Positions 44,487 to 52,586 of a stretch of DNA of 64,000 nt are shown one piece after another. The translations under genes were made by a program, and so were the position numbers. Below the pieces are notes generated by a model. That model had not been told where the DNA came from and searched no databases. It was given only the letters and a program-made list of their open reading frames with translations. The stretch is from JANOYC01 sp031428675. Lineage in GTDB: Bacteria > Actinomycetota > Actinomycetes > Actinomycetales > Microbacteriaceae. The stretch's first letter is position 1, and the number at the start of each line of letters is the position of its first letter. The stretch is taken from positions 1 to 64,000 of the forward strand of contig JANOYC010000093.1 in assembly GCA_031428675.1 (NCBI GenBank), in the 5' to 3' direction.

Positions 44487-45674
44487 TTACCAAGGCAACG
44501 GGAGCACTTCGACGGTGGCTCCTACCCCGGCACCAACGGGGGGGATCACCGCCGCTACATCCGCGTCGGCAAGACCACGAAGCATCCCCGCGCCGTCGAA
44601 ACCCGTCGGTCGAAGACCGCTATCCGTATAGCGGGCGGGGACAAGGCGCGTGGCACCGCCGCGTGCGGGAATGTCGACCGCCAGCCCCGCGGTCGCGAGA
44701 GCTGCGCGCTCCCGACCCAACATGCCGTCGACCACCGCAGTGCCGATTCCGGCGAGGCTGAGCATTGCCGCGAGCGGATTGCCCGGCAGGCACAGGATGA
44801 CGCGGCCGTCCGTTCGCTCAGCGAGCATGAGCGGGTGACCGGGGCGCACGTCGATCCCGTCGATGATCAATCGCGCGCCGACGTCGGCAAGTGCACCCCG
44901 GACAAAATCAGTAGGACCGCGGGAGCTCCCTCCCGTCGTGATCAGGATCGGCGCCTCACTTGTCGCGATGGCGTGAGCCGTCGCCCCGAAGTCGTCGTCG
45001 GCCTGCTGGACCCTACCGACGCGGCAACCCAACCGGTCGATGACTCCCGGCAGCTGCGGAGTGAATACGTCGCGCACCAGACCCGACTCTGCGATCCCCG
45101 AGTGCAGGAGTTCTTGGCCGAGCACCAGTAGGTCCGCGTCGGGCGCCCGCACGACGGAAACCCAGTCGAGGCCAGCCGCCGCCGCCAGCGCTACGCGAGG
45201 CGCCGTCATTCTCGCTCCCGGAGCGATCAGAATCTCGCCTCGCGTAGCCTCTTCTCCTTCGCGGCGCACGTGTTCGCCCGGTAGCGGTTCGTCACCTCGC
45301 GCTCGTGATGCTCGATCCAGCCACACTCGGTCATCGACGGAGTGAATCACCCCGTTCTCCGCGCGCAAGACCCCGTCGGTGCCAGGCGGAACCGGACCTC
45401 CCGTCGCAATGGACCGAGCGCGTCCGCGCAGCAACGGCTGCCCACCAGGCGGATCGCCAGCGAAAATCGGTGCTTCGAGCGACCAGGGTGGCTCGCCCGC
45501 GACCGCCCATCCGTCCATTGCAGACGAATCGTGTCCGGGGAGCGATGTCGCCGCCTCGACGCCGCGGGCCAGCGTTCGACCGATGGCCTCGGCTATCGGT
45601 ATTCGCTCGGCCGGTTGAACGCGGTCGGCTCCCGCATTGAACGCGCGCAAACGGGCGTCGTGCCACGACATCAC
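44487..45674 (-). CDS. moeA: Molybdopterin molybdotransferase MoeA
   Basis: The 395-residue enzyme inserts molybdate into adenylated molybdopterin. Family marks are LPGHDSSAMDGWAV near residue 45, ILITTGGSSRGPTDFV in the MogA-like domain, VRPGHPLMLAER and LCLPGNPLAAMLSL. The GTG at 45674 is followed directly by an ATG that is an equal start candidate. It is the last gene of a mobA-DUF6457-moeA unit converging on the nitrate reductase genes, which need its product. Confidence 0.93.
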   Translation of the reverse strand: MMSWHDARLRAFNAGADRVQPAERIPIAEAIGRTLARGVEAATSLPGHDSSAMDGWAVAGEPPWSLEAPIFAGDPPGGQPLLRGRARSIATGGPVPPGTDGVLRAENGVIHSVDDRVWLDRASRARGDEPLPGEHVRREGEEATRGEILIAPGARMTAPRVALAAAAGLDWVSVVRAPDADLLVLGQELLHSGIAESGLVRDVFTPQLPGVIDRLGCRVGRVQQADDDFGATAHAIATSEAPILITTGGSSRGPTDFVRGALADVGARLIIDGIDVRPGHPLMLAERTDGRVILCLPGNPLAAMLSLAGIGTAVVDGMLGRERAALATAGLAVDIPARGGATRLVPARYTDSGLRPTGFDGAGMLRGLADADVAAVIPPVGAGVGATVEVLPLPW

Positions 45675-45695
45675 CGCGAATCGCCCGCGGTCGAT

Positions 45696-45971
45696 TCAGG
45701 TTCCACGACGCGCGTCCGCAAGACGCGTGGCTACCTCTGACAGGCGTTCGATATCGGCACCGGAGCCACCAGCTCGGGCTGCGGCAAACCCGACAAGAAA
45801 CGTCGTGAGTGGCGCGGCTGGCCGAGCGATCGCGTGCGCAGCATCCCGGGCTAGATCCAAGATGAGCGGAATATCGAGAACGAAGTCGGCGGGCAACCCG
45901 AGTTCTCGCACGAGTTCGCCCGACCATTCCTCGAGTGACAACGGTTTTTCAGCGGTGTGGTCTGCAGACAC
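45696..45971 (-). CDS. DUF6457 small protein in molybdenum cofactor operon
   Basis: The 91-residue protein begins at a GTG with GGGAGA upstream (MSADHTAEKPLSLEEWSGEL). It is helical, with a PADFVLDIPLILDLARDAAHAI core and FLVGFAAARAG. Such small proteins occur beside or fused to mobA in actinobacteria and are annotated DUF6457; they may assist cofactor synthesis. An open frame extends upstream to 46094 but overlaps mobA, so I did not use it. Confidence 0.75.
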   Translation of the reverse strand: MSADHTAEKPLSLEEWSGELVRELGLPADFVLDIPLILDLARDAAHAIARPAAPLTTFLVGFAAARAGGSGADIERLSEVATRLADARRGT

Positions 45972-46017
45972 GGTGGATCTCCCTTGCCGGTGGCCCCGTC
46001 GTGGCGCCGATTCAAGG

Positions 46018-46656
46018 TTAGCCAGTGCGGACCGCAACGCGGGTGTTCGGTAGAGAGATTCCGAATGCTGCCGCGTCGATCGGTGTGTCGACATCGGCGC
46101 AGAGCTCGTCGCGAACGCGTATCTCGGTCAGGTCGAGATCGCCGACGAGTGCGCGCATCGACAGGCCGGTGGAGTCCGGATGCGCCTCGGCTGCGGCCAC
46201 AAGGGCGGAGGTGCGATAGATCGCGAGGAGAAACTGCCGACGATCGCTCGAATCAACCGCGATGACTCCGTCGACCACGGTCGAGAAGTGAACGGCGTCG
46301 ATGAGCACGGCGACGCCGGGAGCCGCGCGAGGGAGGTCGCCAGCGACCACAGCGGTGAATTCGCGTGCATCGTCCCGAAGACTGGACAACCCTGCAACCA
46401 CCGCCGCGGCGGGCCCAGCCCAGCGTGGACGTTCACGAGTGCGCCGCATTCCGACCGTTGCTGAAATGCTTCCGTCGTAGCCCACGACCGAGACACGATC
46501 CGCGAACTGCACAGCGTCGAGGGCGCACTGCACGAGGGTGCGACCCTGATAACGAAGGTCAGCCTTCTCGATGCCACCGAGGCGTGATGCGCGGCCGCCG
46601 GCGACGACGATGGCATCCCATGCGGTGACCTGGGTCGACCCCGGTGTGTCGCTCAT
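46018..46656 (-). CDS. mobA: Molybdenum cofactor guanylyltransferase MobA
   Basis: The 212-residue protein adds GMP to the cofactor to make the MGD form used by the nitrate reductase. The N-terminal nucleotide-binding loop is VVAGGRASRLGGIEKADL, and the metal-binding VVAGDLPRAAPG follows at about residue 100. Residue Asp in CADVDTPIDAA near the C-terminus also fits. It starts the mobA-DUF6457-moeA unit. Confidence 0.88.
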   Translation of the reverse strand: MSDTPGSTQVTAWDAIVVAGGRASRLGGIEKADLRYQGRTLVQCALDAVQFADRVSVVGYDGSISATVGMRRTRERPRWAGPAAAVVAGLSSLRDDAREFTAVVAGDLPRAAPGVAVLIDAVHFSTVVDGVIAVDSSDRRQFLLAIYRTSALVAAAEAHPDSTGLSMRALVGDLDLTEIRVRDELCADVDTPIDAAAFGISLPNTRVAVRTG

Positions 46657-46682
46657 GGGGTGGGGCTACCGACGGTGTGAAG

Positions 46683-47237
46683 TCAGACGGCGGGGCTCGG
46701 CGCTGGCTCGTCGTCGATCCACAGGTCGTCGTCGGCGCTCAGCGTCTGCCAGAGCGCGTAGCCCACGGCGGCGACGGCGAGAACGCCCACACCGATGAGC
46801 ATGTATCCGCCGACGCCGGGGCCGCGCTTGGGCGGTGGCACTGGGGACACCTTGTGCGCGAGCTTCGACGAGGCGTCACGCACGTGTCGAAGCGCGTTGC
46901 GAATGTGTGGGTCGCGAGAGACGTCGATGGCGGCAATGGTCGAGCCGACGGCAGCGCTGACGGCGGGAAGCACGCCATCGACGAAGGCTTTGCGGGTGGA
47001 GTCGGCTGCCTTGCGCGACGCGCTGACGCTCGTGTTGACCACCGGTGCCAGGCGGTGCTCGTAGGCGTTCTGCACCCGAGGAGCCACCTCTTCACGGGCG
47101 AGGTTTGACGCGACTCGGCGCGCATTGCGAAGCAGCTTGGCCGCTTGGTCGAGCACCTCGCGCTGCTCGCCCCAGACGTCGCCGGCTTCACCCTTGAGCC
47201 GCTTGAGTTCTCTCTTGCGCTTGCGGGTCAGTGCCAT
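46683..47237 (-). CDS. Helical protein with C-terminal membrane anchor, unknown function
   Basis: The 184-residue protein starts at an ATG with GGAGG upstream. A Lys/Arg-rich start (MALTRKRKRELKRLKGEAGD) leads into long amphipathic helices to about residue 125, a Pro-rich hinge (PVPPPKRGPG), a membrane helix (YMLIGVGVLAVAAVGYALW) and an acidic tail (DDDLWIDDEPAP). The layout suggests a cytoplasmic coiled-coil-like domain anchored to the membrane. It is divergent from ppiA. I recognise no named family. Confidence 0.75.
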   Translation of the reverse strand: MALTRKRKRELKRLKGEAGDVWGEQREVLDQAAKLLRNARRVASNLAREEVAPRVQNAYEHRLAPVVNTSVSASRKAADSTRKAFVDGVLPAVSAAVGSTIAAIDVSRDPHIRNALRHVRDASSKLAHKVSPVPPPKRGPGVGGYMLIGVGVLAVAAVGYALWQTLSADDDLWIDDEPAPSPAV

Positions 47238-47391
47238 CGAAAACCTCCAGTGATTTCTCGCGAACACATCCCATACTGTCACGACGCCCCAGATACGGAA
47301 ACCGGGAAACCTGAGTGCCCGCTGGGTGTTCTCGGAGAGGTGTGGGGACGCAGCGGCCAACAGCCACCTGCGCTGTGGCAGGATTGACCGC

Positions 47392-47931
47392 ATGTCTCTC
47401 CACACGGCGGTAGCAACCATCACCACCAACCTCGGCGTGATCAAGGTCGATCTGTTCGGCAATCACGCTCCGAAAACGGTGGCCAATTTCGTCGGGCTCG
47501 CAACGGGCACCAAGGAGTGGACGCACCCGGCCACCGGAAAGGTGAGCACCGACCCGCTGTACAACGGCGTGATTTTCCACCGCATCATCAAGCAGTTCAT
47601 GCTCCAGGGCGGCGACCCGCTCGGCAAGGGCATCGGTGGGCCCGGCTACAACTTCGACGATGAGATCCACCCGGAGCTCACCTTCTCCGAGCCCTACCTG
47701 CTCGCCATGGCGAATGCGGGATCGCGGGGCGGACGTGGAACGAATGGTTCCCAGTTCTTCATCACCACTGTGCCCACGACGTGGCTTCAGGGCAAGCACA
47801 CGATCTTCGGTCGGGTCAGCGATGACGATTCGAAAGCGGTCGTCGACGCCATCGAAGCCGTTCCCACCGACGCAGGCGACAAGCCGCTCACGGATGTCGT
47901 CATCGAGAGCATCACCGTCGACGAGGTCTGA
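47392..47931 (+). CDS. ppiA: Peptidyl-prolyl cis-trans isomerase, cyclophilin type
   Basis: The 179-residue cytoplasmic cyclophilin has FHRIIKQFMLQGGDP (catalytic Arg), LLAMANAGSRGGRGTNGSQFF and TWLQGKHTIFGRV. There is no signal peptide. It catalyses proline isomerisation during folding. AGGA precedes the ATG. Its place near gyrA and pknB is conserved in actinobacteria (Rv0009). Confidence 0.96.
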   Translation: MSLHTAVATITTNLGVIKVDLFGNHAPKTVANFVGLATGTKEWTHPATGKVSTDPLYNGVIFHRIIKQFMLQGGDPLGKGIGGPGYNFDDEIHPELTFSEPYLLAMANAGSRGGRGTNGSQFFITTVPTTWLQGKHTIFGRVSDDDSKAVVDAIEAVPTDAGDKPLTDVVIESITVDEV

Positions 47932-47971
47932 TTCCTCCGCACTTTTTACCATCGGGTCTGAGTGAGGGCAT

Positions 47972-48808
47972 GTGACTGACCACGCCGAGAATCCGGACAA
48001 TTTCTGTTACCGGCATTCGGATCGCCAGAGTTTCATTGTCTGTCAGCGCTGTGGTCGCACCATCTGCGTCGAGTGCCAAACCCCCGCTGCGGTTGGGGTG
48101 CACTGTCCGGAATGCACTCGGGAAGCCCAGCGGTCGGTGCCGCGTCAGCGCTCCCGCATCGTCACAGCGGCGCGTCGCTCGAGCGACGCACCGCTTGTGA
48201 CGTATTCGATTCTCGCGGTCACGGTGCTCGTGTTTCTCGCCCAGTTTCTCACGCAAGGTGCGGTCACCGGTGCGCTCTTGTATTGGCCGCCGCTGACGGC
48301 GGCAGAGCCATGGCGCATGCTCACGACGATGCTCGTGCATTCGCAGCAGTCGATATTCCACGTTCTGTTCAACATGTACGGCCTGTTCATCCTCGGGCCG
48401 CCGCTTGAGCGAATGATCGGCCGGTGGCGTTTCGCTGCGCTCTATCTGATGAGTGGCTTTGCGGGATCGGTGGCGGTGTTGCTACTGTCTCCGTCGACGG
48501 CGGTAGTCGGCGCATCCGGAGCCGTCTTCGGTCTGCTCGGCGCGTTCTTCATCATCCAGCGTCACTTCGGCGGCAACAACATGCAGATCGTCATCGTCAT
48601 CGGGTTGAACCTTGTTATCGGATTCATCGTGCCCGGCATCGCGTGGCAAGCGCACGTCGGCGGCATCATCGTGGGCGCACTCGTCGCGGTGTCGTTCGTG
48701 CGCACGCGACGAGTTGCTCAGCAACGGCTCCAGCACGCGATGCTCGCAGCGATCGCTGTAGCGCTCGTGGCGACGACGGTAGCGGCGGTCAATTACAACC
48801 TGTTCTGA
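47972..48808 (+). CDS. Rhomboid intramembrane serine protease with N-terminal zinc-ribbon-like domain
   Basis: The 278-residue protein has a Cys/His-rich N-terminus (Cys12, 24, 27, 32, 35, 45, 48; CQRCGRTICVEC and HCPECTR) that looks like a B-box-type zinc module. Six helices follow. The catalytic Ser182 is in GASGAVFG and His228 in AHVGG. Substrates are unknown. The start is GTG at 47972 with GAGG upstream. It follows ppiA after 40 bases. Confidence 0.92.
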   Translation: MTDHAENPDNFCYRHSDRQSFIVCQRCGRTICVECQTPAAVGVHCPECTREAQRSVPRQRSRIVTAARRSSDAPLVTYSILAVTVLVFLAQFLTQGAVTGALLYWPPLTAAEPWRMLTTMLVHSQQSIFHVLFNMYGLFILGPPLERMIGRWRFAALYLMSGFAGSVAVLLLSPSTAVVGASGAVFGLLGAFFIIQRHFGGNNMQIVIVIGLNLVIGFIVPGIAWQAHVGGIIVGALVAVSFVRTRRVAQQRLQHAMLAAIAVALVATTVAAVNYNLF

Positions 48809-48825
48809 CCCCGGCAGCCGGTCAG

Positions 48826-48834
48826 TTATCCACA
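48826..48834 (+). other. Isolated perfect DnaA box
   Basis: TTATCCACA lies in the 95-base gap between convergent rhomboid and crgA genes, about 26 kb from oriC. A short palindrome TTACA-gtag-TGTAA follows at 48857-48870. No gene is seen. Confidence 0.5.
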
Positions 48835-48903
48835 GTGCTCTGCACAGTGGGGATAGTTACAGTAGTGTAATTCGAAATCTCGGAGTGAAGAATTGGCCGA
48901 GAC

Positions 48904-49146
48904 TCAGCGCCAGCGCGTGGTCATCAGGAAACCGATGAACATGATGCCGAAGCCAACGAGGATGTTCCAGCTACCGAGCTGTGGCACCGGAAGCGTGTTC
49001 TGCGAGACGTAGAAGACGATGATCCACGCGAGCCCAACGAGCATGAAGCCGAACATCACGGGCTTGAACCACACCGGATTCGGAGCCGCCTCCCCGGAGC
49101 GAACCTCAACGGGGCGTTCGGTCTTGGTGCGTGTCGGACGATCCAT
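48904..49146 (-). CDS. crgA: Cell division protein CrgA
   Basis: The 80-residue protein has two membrane helices (about residues 29-48 and 60-76) and the family pattern NPVWFKPVMFGFMLVGLAWI with WNILVGFGIMFIGF. CrgA coordinates FtsZ and peptidoglycan synthases at the septum in actinobacteria. Its place near pknB is conserved (Rv0011c). Confidence 0.94.
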   Translation of the reverse strand: MDRPTRTKTERPVEVRSGEAAPNPVWFKPVMFGFMLVGLAWIIVFYVSQNTLPVPQLGSWNILVGFGIMFIGFLMTTRWR

Positions 49147-49240
49147 GGGCAAAATTCTAACCCGAGACGCGATAGATCGTGGCGTCTCGGCGCAGGCCCG
49201 GGCCCAGCGACCGTGACGGAGCCGACCTACAATCGAGCGT

Positions 49241-49990
49241 ATGACTGCGACGACCACTCGTGCACGGCCGACTCGGCCGAGCGTGGTGGGTGTGATCGGA
49301 GAGCTTCTGATCACCGCCGGCGTGCTCGTGCTCCTGTTTCTGGCGTGGCAATTGTGGTTCAACGACCTTGTCGCGGGCGCACAGCAGGAGAACGCCGCAA
49401 ACGAACTGAGCAGGCAGTGGGATGATCCCGGATCACCGGCGCTCACCGCGGCGCCTACCGCGGGTGCCATGGTGCCGGTAACCGCACGGCCCGCCGTCAA
49501 CAAGCCATTCGCCACGCTGATCGTTCCGCGACTGGGTGCCGACTACAACCGACCGATCGCCGAAGGCGTTGGCTTAGGCGTTCTCAATAACTCCCGGATC
49601 GGGATCGGTCACTACGAGAACACCGGCATGCCGGGCGAGCTCGGCAACTTTGCCCTTGCCGCGCACCGCTCCGCGTACGGCGGGGCTTTCCACAACCTGC
49701 ACGAGTTGGTGATCGGCGACGACATCTTCATTGCCACAGCCGACGGCTGGTACCGCTACGTGTACCGCAGCACCGAGTACGTGCGAGCATCTGGCGTCGG
49801 CGTGCTCGCACCCGTTCCGCAAGCTCCGGATGCGGTCCCCACCGATCGGATCATCACGCTCACAACGTGCAACCCGCTGTATTCCACCGCGGAACGACTC
49901 ATTGCCTATGGGGTGTTCGCGGAGTTCACTCCGCGCGCCGATGGCCCGCCCGCCGCGATTGCGGCCCTTGTCGGCGCGGGAGGTTCCTGA
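49241..49990 (+). CDS. Class E sortase
   Basis: The 249-residue transpeptidase has an N-terminal membrane anchor (about residues 17-40). The catalytic residues fit as His142 (AAHRSAYGG), Cys210 (TLTTCNP) and Arg219 (AERLIAYG). Class E sortases attach proteins with LAxTG-type signals to the cell wall in high-GC Gram-positives. No substrate gene with such a signal is adjacent. It overlaps the next small gene by one base. Confidence 0.92.
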   Translation: MTATTTRARPTRPSVVGVIGELLITAGVLVLLFLAWQLWFNDLVAGAQQENAANELSRQWDDPGSPALTAAPTAGAMVPVTARPAVNKPFATLIVPRLGADYNRPIAEGVGLGVLNNSRIGIGHYENTGMPGELGNFALAAHRSAYGGAFHNLHELVIGDDIFIATADGWYRYVYRSTEYVRASGVGVLAPVPQAPDAVPTDRIITLTTCNPLYSTAERLIAYGVFAEFTPRADGPPAAIAALVGAGGS

Positions 49991-50148
49991 TGTATGCGGC
50001 CTTGTGGCGCATCCTGCCCGGACCGGTGTGGGTGAGAATAGTCACAGTGGTTCTTCTCGCGGCGGCCGTGCTATTTCTGCTCGTCGAATGGGTGTTCCCG
50101 CTCGTGAACGAATTGATCACCCCTGAGGATGTGACGGTAGAACAATGA
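49990..50148 (+). CDS. 52-residue membrane protein between sortase and pabA
   Basis: The ATG shares its A with the sortase stop (TGATG), and the stop overlaps the pabA start (ATGA), so the three genes are coupled. The protein has one helix (VWVRIVTVVLLAAAVLFLLV) after a short N-terminus, a second weak hydrophobic patch, and an acidic tail (TPEDVTVEQ). Small proteins at this place are seen in related genomes; the function is unknown. Confidence 0.75.
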   Translation: MYAALWRILPGPVWVRIVTVVLLAAAVLFLLVEWVFPLVNELITPEDVTVEQ

Positions 50149-50780
50149 CCCGTGTGCTCGTCGTCGACAATTACGACAGCTTCGTATACACGCTCAACGG
50201 CTACCTCTTGCAGTTGGGCGCGGAAACCGAAGTGGTGCGAAACGACGCTTTCGCCACGGCCGATGCGGCCACCGTGATAGCGAAGTACGACGCGGTTCTG
50301 CTCTCTCCCGGACCGGGCGCGCCCGCCGACGCCGGAGTGTCGATCGCAATTGTCGCGGCCGCGGTGAAGTCCGGGCAGCCATTGTTGGGAGTCTGCCTCG
50401 GCCATCAGGCCATCGCCGAGGCACTCGGTGCGACGGTCACGCACGCCGAGGAGCTGATGCACGGCAAGACGTCCCACGTGATTCACGATGACAGCGACTT
50501 CTACGACGGCGTGCCGCAGCCGTTCACGGCCACCCGGTACCACTCGCTCGCCGTGGTTGACTCCACAGTCCCGCCGGACCTCATCATCACGTCGCGCACT
50601 GACGGCGGAGTGATCATGGGACTTCGGCATCGGGAGCAGCCCATTTTCGGCGTGCAGTTCCACCCGGAATCGGTGCTCACCGAGGGCGGCTATCGCATGA
50701 TCGGCAACTGGCTCGCCGTTGCCGGACTTCCATCAGCGGCCGTGAAGGCGAGGGGCCTCACGCCACTGGTGAAGCTCTAG
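50145..50780 (+). CDS. pabA: Glutamine amidotransferase, PabA/TrpG type
   Basis: The 211-residue class I amidotransferase has SPGPGAPADAG, the nucleophile Cys84 in GVCLGHQ, and the His/Glu pair in QFHPESVLTEGG. It supplies ammonia to aminodeoxychorismate or anthranilate synthase; the large subunit is not in the window. Its neighbours match the Rv0013 locus of M. tuberculosis. A 15-base tandem duplication covers its last codons and stop. Confidence 0.92.
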   Translation: MTRVLVVDNYDSFVYTLNGYLLQLGAETEVVRNDAFATADAATVIAKYDAVLLSPGPGAPADAGVSIAIVAAAVKSGQPLLGVCLGHQAIAEALGATVTHAEELMHGKTSHVIHDDSDFYDGVPQPFTATRYHSLAVVDSTVPPDLIITSRTDGGVIMGLRHREQPIFGVQFHPESVLTEGGYRMIGNWLAVAGLPSAAVKARGLTPLVKL

Positions 50781-50797
50781 CCGGTGAAGCTCTAGCC
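50768..50797 (+). repeat. 15-base tandem duplication over the pabA stop
   Basis: GGTGAAGCTCTAGCC occurs twice in direct succession (50768-50782, 50783-50797) and copies the end of pabA including its TAG. The protein is not altered. It looks like a recent slippage event in the gap before convergent pknB. Confidence 0.8.
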
Positions 50798-50808
50798 GGT
50801 GTGGAGCA

Positions 50809-52515
50809 TTAGCCAGCACACACGCGGATGGTGATTTCCGCTTTCTGCTGCTGGTCTCCTGGGGGCAATGACTGCTGGTCGACCTTCCCTCCTCCACATC
50901 GGCCATTGGTGATCACTTTGACCTGGAGCTGAAGGGCATTGAGGGCGGCGCTCGCTGGACCGGCATCCATGCCGACCACGCTGGGCACGTTGACGAGACC
51001 GTTGGACACAATCAGATCGACCGTGTCGCCCTCTCGCAACAAGGAGCCCGCCGCGGGGTTGGTATTGATGACGACATCTTTTGCCACGCTCGGGGAGTAA
51101 TCCAGAGTCGTTGAGCCCGGTGTGAGCCCACGCGCTTCGATACCCGCGCGAGCGGTCGCCTCAAGCATGTTGCGCACGTCAGGCACCGCAACCGGCGTCT
51201 TGCCCGACGATACGAAAACCTTGATGATCTGGCCGGGCGACACATTCGTGCCAGGCTGGGGGTCGGTCCCGATGATGTCGCCCTCGTCAACGCTGTTGCT
51301 GATCTCACTGAATCGCTGGGGGGTCAGCTCGAGGCTCGTCAAGAGCGCCGAACCGTCTTCCCAGCTTTGACCGGCGACAGCCGGCACTTCTATGGCGACG
51401 GCGTCGGTCAGCCGCGTCGGTGCGAGGTTCAGCGTCCAGAAGATCACCGCCACGATGACGACGGCCATGAAGACGATGCCGGCCCAGATCCACGCGACAG
51501 GCGGCCGGTTCTGAGTGCGCGCGGCACGTGCTTCGGTCGCGACGGCAAGCCGGCGAAGGGTCGCCTCGCTGTCGGCGGTTGCGCTCGGATTGACGCCGAA
51601 GAGCGTTGCTTGGAAGTCGTTCGTTGCGGACTTGCTGTGCTGTGGCACCTCACCGGCGGCGGCGAGCTCGAGATCGGAGCGAAACTCGTGCGCGCTCTGG
51701 AACCGGTCGAATGGATCTTTGGCGAGCGAACGCAGCACGACCGCGTCGAGCGCTGGTGAGACTTTGGGGTTGGCACTACTTGGCGGGACGGGCGCTTGAT
51801 TGACGTGCTGGTAGGCGATCGCCACGGGGTTGTCGCCGCGGAAGGGCGCCCTGCCAGTGAGCATCTCGAACAGCACGATGCCCGTGGAGTACAGGTCGGT
51901 ACGAGCATCCACGGTCTCACCGCGCGCTTGTTCGGGTGAGAAGTACTGCGCCGTGCCGACAATGGAACTCGTCTCGGCGAGGTTGGCCGAGGAGTCGGAC
52001 ACCGCTCGGGCGATGCCGAAGTCCATGACCTTCACCTGTCCGGTCGCCGTCAGCATGATGTTGCCGGGCTTGATGTCGCGGTGCACTACCCCGGCCCGGT
52101 GCGAGTACTCGAGCGCGACCAGCACCTGCGCCGCGATGCGCGTCGCTTCGGCGGGGTCGAGGGGTCCTGCCGAAATGATGTCCTTGAGCAGCCGACCGTC
52201 GACGAACTCCATGATGATGAACGGTTGGTGCACCTGTGCGCCGGTAGCGTCGGTGACCATTTCCTCGCCAGCGTCGAAGATGCGCACGATGGTCGGATGT
52301 GCCATCTTGGCCGCGTCTTGGGCCTCGCGGCGGAACCGCGTGCGGAACACCGGATCGGCGGCGAGGGACGGCTTTAGGAGTTTGATGGCAACGCGTCGTC
52401 CGAGGCGGTTGTCTGTGCCGACGTGCACGTCGGACATCCCGCCACGGCCGATGAGCTCGCCCACCTCATAGCGGCCGACGAGGATGCGGATGGCCGGAAC
52501 AACGCCCTCAGTCAC
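50809..52515 (-). CDS. pknB: Serine/threonine kinase PknB with PASTA domains
   Basis: The 568-residue kinase has a Gly loop GRGGMSDVHVG, the Lys in VAIKLL, HRDIKPGN and DFGIARA, with a kinase domain over residues 13-275. A membrane helix (AWIWAGIVFMAVVIVAVIFW) is near 350. Three exported PASTA repeats follow (VPAVAGQSWED, VPDVRNMLEAT, VPSVVGMDAGP), which sense peptidoglycan fragments. The GTG at 52515 has a GGGGGG run at good spacing; another GTG at 52521 is too close to it. It is last in the fhaA-to-pknB operon. Confidence 0.95.
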   Translation of the reverse strand: MTEGVVPAIRILVGRYEVGELIGRGGMSDVHVGTDNRLGRRVAIKLLKPSLAADPVFRTRFRREAQDAAKMAHPTIVRIFDAGEEMVTDATGAQVHQPFIIMEFVDGRLLKDIISAGPLDPAEATRIAAQVLVALEYSHRAGVVHRDIKPGNIMLTATGQVKVMDFGIARAVSDSSANLAETSSIVGTAQYFSPEQARGETVDARTDLYSTGIVLFEMLTGRAPFRGDNPVAIAYQHVNQAPVPPSSANPKVSPALDAVVLRSLAKDPFDRFQSAHEFRSDLELAAAGEVPQHSKSATNDFQATLFGVNPSATADSEATLRRLAVATEARAARTQNRPPVAWIWAGIVFMAVVIVAVIFWTLNLAPTRLTDAVAIEVPAVAGQSWEDGSALLTSLELTPQRFSEISNSVDEGDIIGTDPQPGTNVSPGQIIKVFVSSGKTPVAVPDVRNMLEATARAGIEARGLTPGSTTLDYSPSVAKDVVINTNPAAGSLLREGDTVDLIVSNGLVNVPSVVGMDAGPASAALNALQLQVKVITNGRCGGGKVDQQSLPPGDQQQKAEITIRVCAG

Positions 52516-52586
52516 GCTCACCCCCCGGTCCGATTCGATCGCCTTGACAGTGTACTTGCTCGACGTTCACCCTTCCCGGAGCGGGA

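Noticed and set aside
45971..46094. Longer start for the DUF6457 gene
   Set aside because: The extension overlaps the mobA end and is low in complexity; the GTG at 45971 has a good RBS.
48857..48870. TTACA-gtag-TGTAA palindrome as an operator
   Set aside because: The arms are only 5 bp and it lies between convergent gene ends with no promoter to control; kept only as a note beside the DnaA box.
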